A program made the translations under genes and the position numbers. The notes beneath the pieces were generated by a model that did no database searches, was not told the DNA's origin, and was given only the letters and a program-made list of their open reading frames with translations. From Balaenoptera acutorostrata (lineage: Eukaryota > Chordata > Mammalia > Artiodactyla > Balaenopteridae), in NCBI RefSeq assembly GCF_949987535.1, contig NC_080071.1:23459032-23523031 (forward strand): a DNA stretch of 64,000 bases. The letters are read 5' to 3'. Shown piece by piece: positions 60,261 through 64,000 of the stretch. How positions within the stretch are numbered: position 1 is the stretch's first letter; every line of letters starts with the position of its first letter.

Positions 60261-60264
60261 ATTT

Positions 60265-63260
60265 TTTTACTTGTGTTTTTTAATGCCTTAAACTGGTGGT
60301 GTGTTATTCTGTGTGAATTACCTTTTTTAATGAAAAAACTACATAAATTAAATCCTTTCTGATGCTATTATAATATTTTAAATATAGAACTAAATTTGAA
60401 ACAGTTTTTATATGACCTGGCAAATTTTGAGATTAAGAACCATCTACCTAATTTTTTTCTTCCAACTGCATCAAAAACTAAGTATTATTTTGAAGGGTAT
60501 AATATGTGTGCTCATCTTCTTTGATGACAGAAAAACAATATATGATCATATTCTCCACCAATTAGTGTTATACATTTAGCTCTTTCATGATTAAAGAGTT
60601 GTTGATAAGGAATTTGAAGTGCAAACCTCCCTGTTTAAGGCTAGAGGCATCCATCTTCAGCTGGTTCTAAGAAACAGGTGTTCCTGGCTGACTTGAAGGA
60701 AGGAGATCTGGTGGTTATGATGACGATACAGCTCCGGTTAGAATCCCTTTAATCAATTGCTGAGAAGTACTTTTTGGAAGCATATCTTTTATATTTCTTT
60801 CTTCACTCTCATCCCTCAGAATAGAGCTGAGAAGTAAGATTGGAATACGCGTTTTGACAGGAGTAACTCCCTTATTATTAAAATGGTTGGTGATTTTTCA
60901 CCTTCCAGATCAAATGGTGATCTATTCCTTTTAAGCAGTAACTTCCTTGTAACTTTCCCACTCTCATCAAGCTAGGAGACAGCAGAGCAATGCTAGAATC
61001 TAGCTCTTTTCGTGTCACAATTGAGCAGGTAGGATTTTATCATGCTCTAATGGATTAACTTGAACAACATGTTTATCCTAAGCCATCAAAATATGTTGCT
61101 GTTTATTTATAAAGAGTGAGAGAGGTGACCCAGTTACTTATTAGTATTCTCTAATGTTGTTAGATAGGACTTGTGTTCTTAGCCCTGATTCTGGAACCTT
61201 ATGCACGGTGCAGGTATTTGAGGTTTGGGAGACATCTGATGAACAATCAAAATAGTAACAGACATTGAAGAGGAGAGTAGATGAATTTTGGCTGAGACAC
61301 AATACGTCAGGGAAGAAAAGAACGTGTTTACTGAGGACTTAGAAATGGAGTAGGTTTTAAAGTGGTGGAAGTAATTTTGTTCTTGATGCCCTAGTTCATC
61401 TCACACAACTAAGTTTAGTTAATTCATGACTCCATCTGATTTTTCAAATGCAATTTAATTCTAATAAATCATTACCATAACCATTTGAAGTACTTCTTTC
61501 TTTTGATTAGTATTCCAGGGGGATTAATAATTTTCTACCCTAATAGTAGAAATAAAAAGGATATTTTATCAGCACATTGCACCTGCCACATATCACATCT
61601 TGAATAATTCATGCCCACTGTTGTTGCCAAGTAAAACTTAAGCAAAGTTTCAGGTTTTGAAGCTAAATTTTTGAATAATAATTATTTAATAAATGTTTGT
61701 GAAAACCAGCTGTTCACTTTTTAAAAACCCTAAAAGAAGCCATATGACAGAGCTAATGAAATCAACACAATTACAATGTCCTGCTTATAAATAACATATA
61801 ATGTTTTTGATAGAAAAATACCCAAAGATACCACAGCTGTGCAGTGGTGGAGACAACATGCTTGACTCACTGTGGTTGCCCTTTAAAAATGCTTCCCACA
61901 AATGAGCTCAGCAGAGGCAAACAAAGGGATAGCAGTTAGGCCTCTGATACATACACGGTAATGTGGAAAAAGATTATTACATCAAAACAATTTTATTGAT
62001 GATGTGGAGGTATTTGATATTTAAAACTGGTAAAGGGTCAAGTCATCAGGATTTTTCAGTGCAATGTGAGGTGTGAAAATAATATGAATTAAGAACAGCT
62101 AATGTCAATAAACTCTAAGTTTGGATATATTTTAATACCCCTTTCCTCTTGAAATAGGTACTTTATGATTACATATGTTAATCTCCAGACCCCACTCTAG
62201 CCATGTTCCCCCTTCACCCTCCATATCCTTAACTCTACCCAAAAAGGATGTTTTCTCTTGAGAATTCATGACTTCCCCCAAGACTACCATTTTGGATGAT
62301 ATGGTAACTCCTTTACTCCCTTTTTGGGTAGAATCAGAGAATAAAAATTATTAGAAAAGTTAAACTAAATTAGTGAGAATAAAATAAACAGAAAGTTAAA
62401 TTCTGTAGAAAACATCTATCTCTAATTTGCAGAGGAATTTTATTTTGTAGATTTCTAATATGAGTATTGTAGAGGAGATTATCATCAACTTAATCCTCAA
62501 AGAATTCAGGAAACACCTATTTTATGTTGTTGTTGCTTAGTAGAAAGAGATTCCAATGTGTTAATTATGGATGAAAAGAGACACAGACATACTGAAGGAA
62601 ATGAAAATAATCTCAACAGAGTTTAAATCCACCCCTCCCCCATAGAAAATGTCATGAAGTTGGCCTACAATTTCTGTTTTTTTTCATTGTCCATCACATC
62701 TCATTCATGCCTGTGAGACTCTTGTTTGCTTTGGTTTGCTATTCAAACAAATGTCAGCTGAGTTTATTTGAAAACTGGAATAAATTGCAGCACTTTAGGT
62801 CATTAACTGAAACCAGGCATTTTGTAACTGACAGTATATTCAGTGACTACAAATCTTAAAACAGGATTTGGTGTGTTCTTAGACCTGCTAATTTCTATCT
62901 TTGGAGTATGAAATGGAATGAAAAACAGAAAAGAGAGATATACTTATGTATCTTTAAAATATATTCATTTAAATATCTTTTAAAGCTTTTGGCATCATTC
63001 TGGAGTTGGCATAAAACACTGAATCTTGAAATGTTTAGTAACTTGATATTTGTAACTTGTGGGTTCCTTTTTATGGAAAGTATCTTATGTTTTCTCCTGT
63101 AATACTCATAAAACCTATGCTTATATCAAACCATCCATGCATATAACTTATGTTTGGCCATCCAAACTGCTTGGAACTCACAAGAGTCTCCATTCTTGGT
63201 CTAAAAGATCAAGCCCCCAGTTTGAAAGAAATTATTCTAAAGGAAGGAGTTTTTGTTTTT
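60265..63260. other. Intronic stretch, repeat-poor, nothing recognised
   Basis: About 3 kb without recognised transposon, exon or RNA gene. Like 11475-14461 it is a place where conserved intronic regulatory DNA might sit, but nothing in the bases proves it. Confidence 0.45.
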
Positions 63261-63264
63261 AAAA

Positions 63265-64000
63265 TGTCTTCTCAGATAGACATGTAGATCAATGGAACAG
63301 AATAGAGAACTAAGAAAAACTAACCCAAGTATAGCTAACTGATTTTTGACAAAGGTGAAGGAAGAATTGTCTTTTCAACAAATGGTAATGGAACAATTAG
63401 AGATCTACATATAGGTAAAAAATATTAACTTCAATCTAAACTTCACAGTGTATACAAAAATTAATTCAAAATTAATCATAAATCTAAATGTAAAACATAA
63501 AGCTATACAAATGTTAGAGAAAACATAAGAGAAAATCTTCAGCACCTAGGGCTAGAAGATGAGTTTTTAGGCATGATACCAAAAACACAATCTTTTGAAT
63601 AAAAGAAGAAAAGAAAATATTCTTAAATTGGACTTCACCAGAATTAAAAACTTTTTGCTGTGAAAAATCCTGTTAGAGGATGAAGACAAACTACAGACAG
63701 GGAGAAAATATTCGGAAACCATATATTTGACAAAAATGTTATATCTAGAATATGTAAAGCACTCTAAATGTTCAACAGTATGAAAACAAATCAATTGGAA
63801 AAATGGGCAAAAAAACAGGCCTTTCAAAGAAGAGATACACATGGCACATAAACACATAAAATGGTGTTCAACATCATTAGTCATTAGAGAAATGTAAATT
63901 AAAACCACTATGAGATACCACTGCACACCTAATAGAATAACTAAAGTAAAAAAAAAGTCATAATAGCAAATGCTGGTGAAGATATAGAGACACTGGATCT
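63265..64000 (+). mobile_element. L1 ORF2 fragment, sense, runs off the window
   Basis: 'gtagatcaatggaacagaat', 'caaaggtgaaggaagaat' and 'catcattagtcattagaga' are sense ORF2 phrases towards the C-terminal part. It is diverged from the young copies and cut by the window end, so no boundary or target duplication can be given. Confidence 0.85.

Larger units (their letters stand above)
57917..64000 (+). other. SLC4A10: SLC4A10 intron (5' part), continues beyond window
   Basis: It begins with GTGAGG after exon C. The next exon is not in the window. It contains repeats listed separately. Confidence 0.93.

Noticed and set aside
1..64000. CRISPR array, operon or phage-type system
   Set aside because: The window is mammalian intronic DNA with three spliced exons. 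No spaced direct repeats or prokaryotic gene clusters occur.

Overview
The window is mammalian nuclear DNA from a cetacean or a very close relative. The evidence is the set of tRNA-derived CHR-type SINEs, which open with a 'cttccctggtgg' or 'ggaattccctgg' tRNA-like head. They are typical of whales, dolphins and hippos. Ruminant Bov-tA and BovB repeats were not seen. Young-looking L1 copies and many older mammalian repeats (MIR, L2, MER5, MER2, old L1) fill the rest. This lineage assignment is recognition from memory, not a search.

The only gene I can support is the 5' coding part of SLC4A10 (NBCn2/NCBE, a sodium-coupled bicarbonate transporter) on the + strand. Three internal coding exons are visible: 14522-14603 (82 nt), 38275-38421 (147 nt) and 57778-57916 (139 nt). 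Their phases join exactly (1, then 1, then 2). They encode one continuous 122-residue stretch of the cytosolic N-terminal domain. The initiator exon and the membrane domain lie outside the window. Introns of 23,671 and 19,356 nt separate the exons, with at least 14.5 kb of intron before and 6.1 kb after. No RNA gene, CRISPR array, promoter or second protein-coding gene could be supported.

Layout. 1-14521: upstream intron, dominated by a decayed full-length antisense L1 (about 3628-9744) beside an inverted L1 fragment. 14604-38274: intron with three CHR-2 SINEs, MIR and L2, two twin-primed L1 copies (16768-17000 and 33664-35365), a DNA transposon with terminal inverted repeats, and ancient repeats. 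38422-57777: intron with a 48-bp tandem duplication just after exon 2, a MER2-like and a MER5-like DNA element, a 3.8-kb sense L1 insertion with an apparent 3' transduction (41680-45466), a second sense L1 (49957-51420), and one SINE. 57917-64000: intron with a nested SINE pair, old L1 and an L1 that runs off the end.

I found no undescribed system. The more informative signals are retrotransposition by-products (3' transductions, twin priming, an L1 junction without target duplication) and splicing features of SLC4A10 (a weak acceptor on an in-frame exon, a duplicated donor sequence, inverted SINEs around exon 3).
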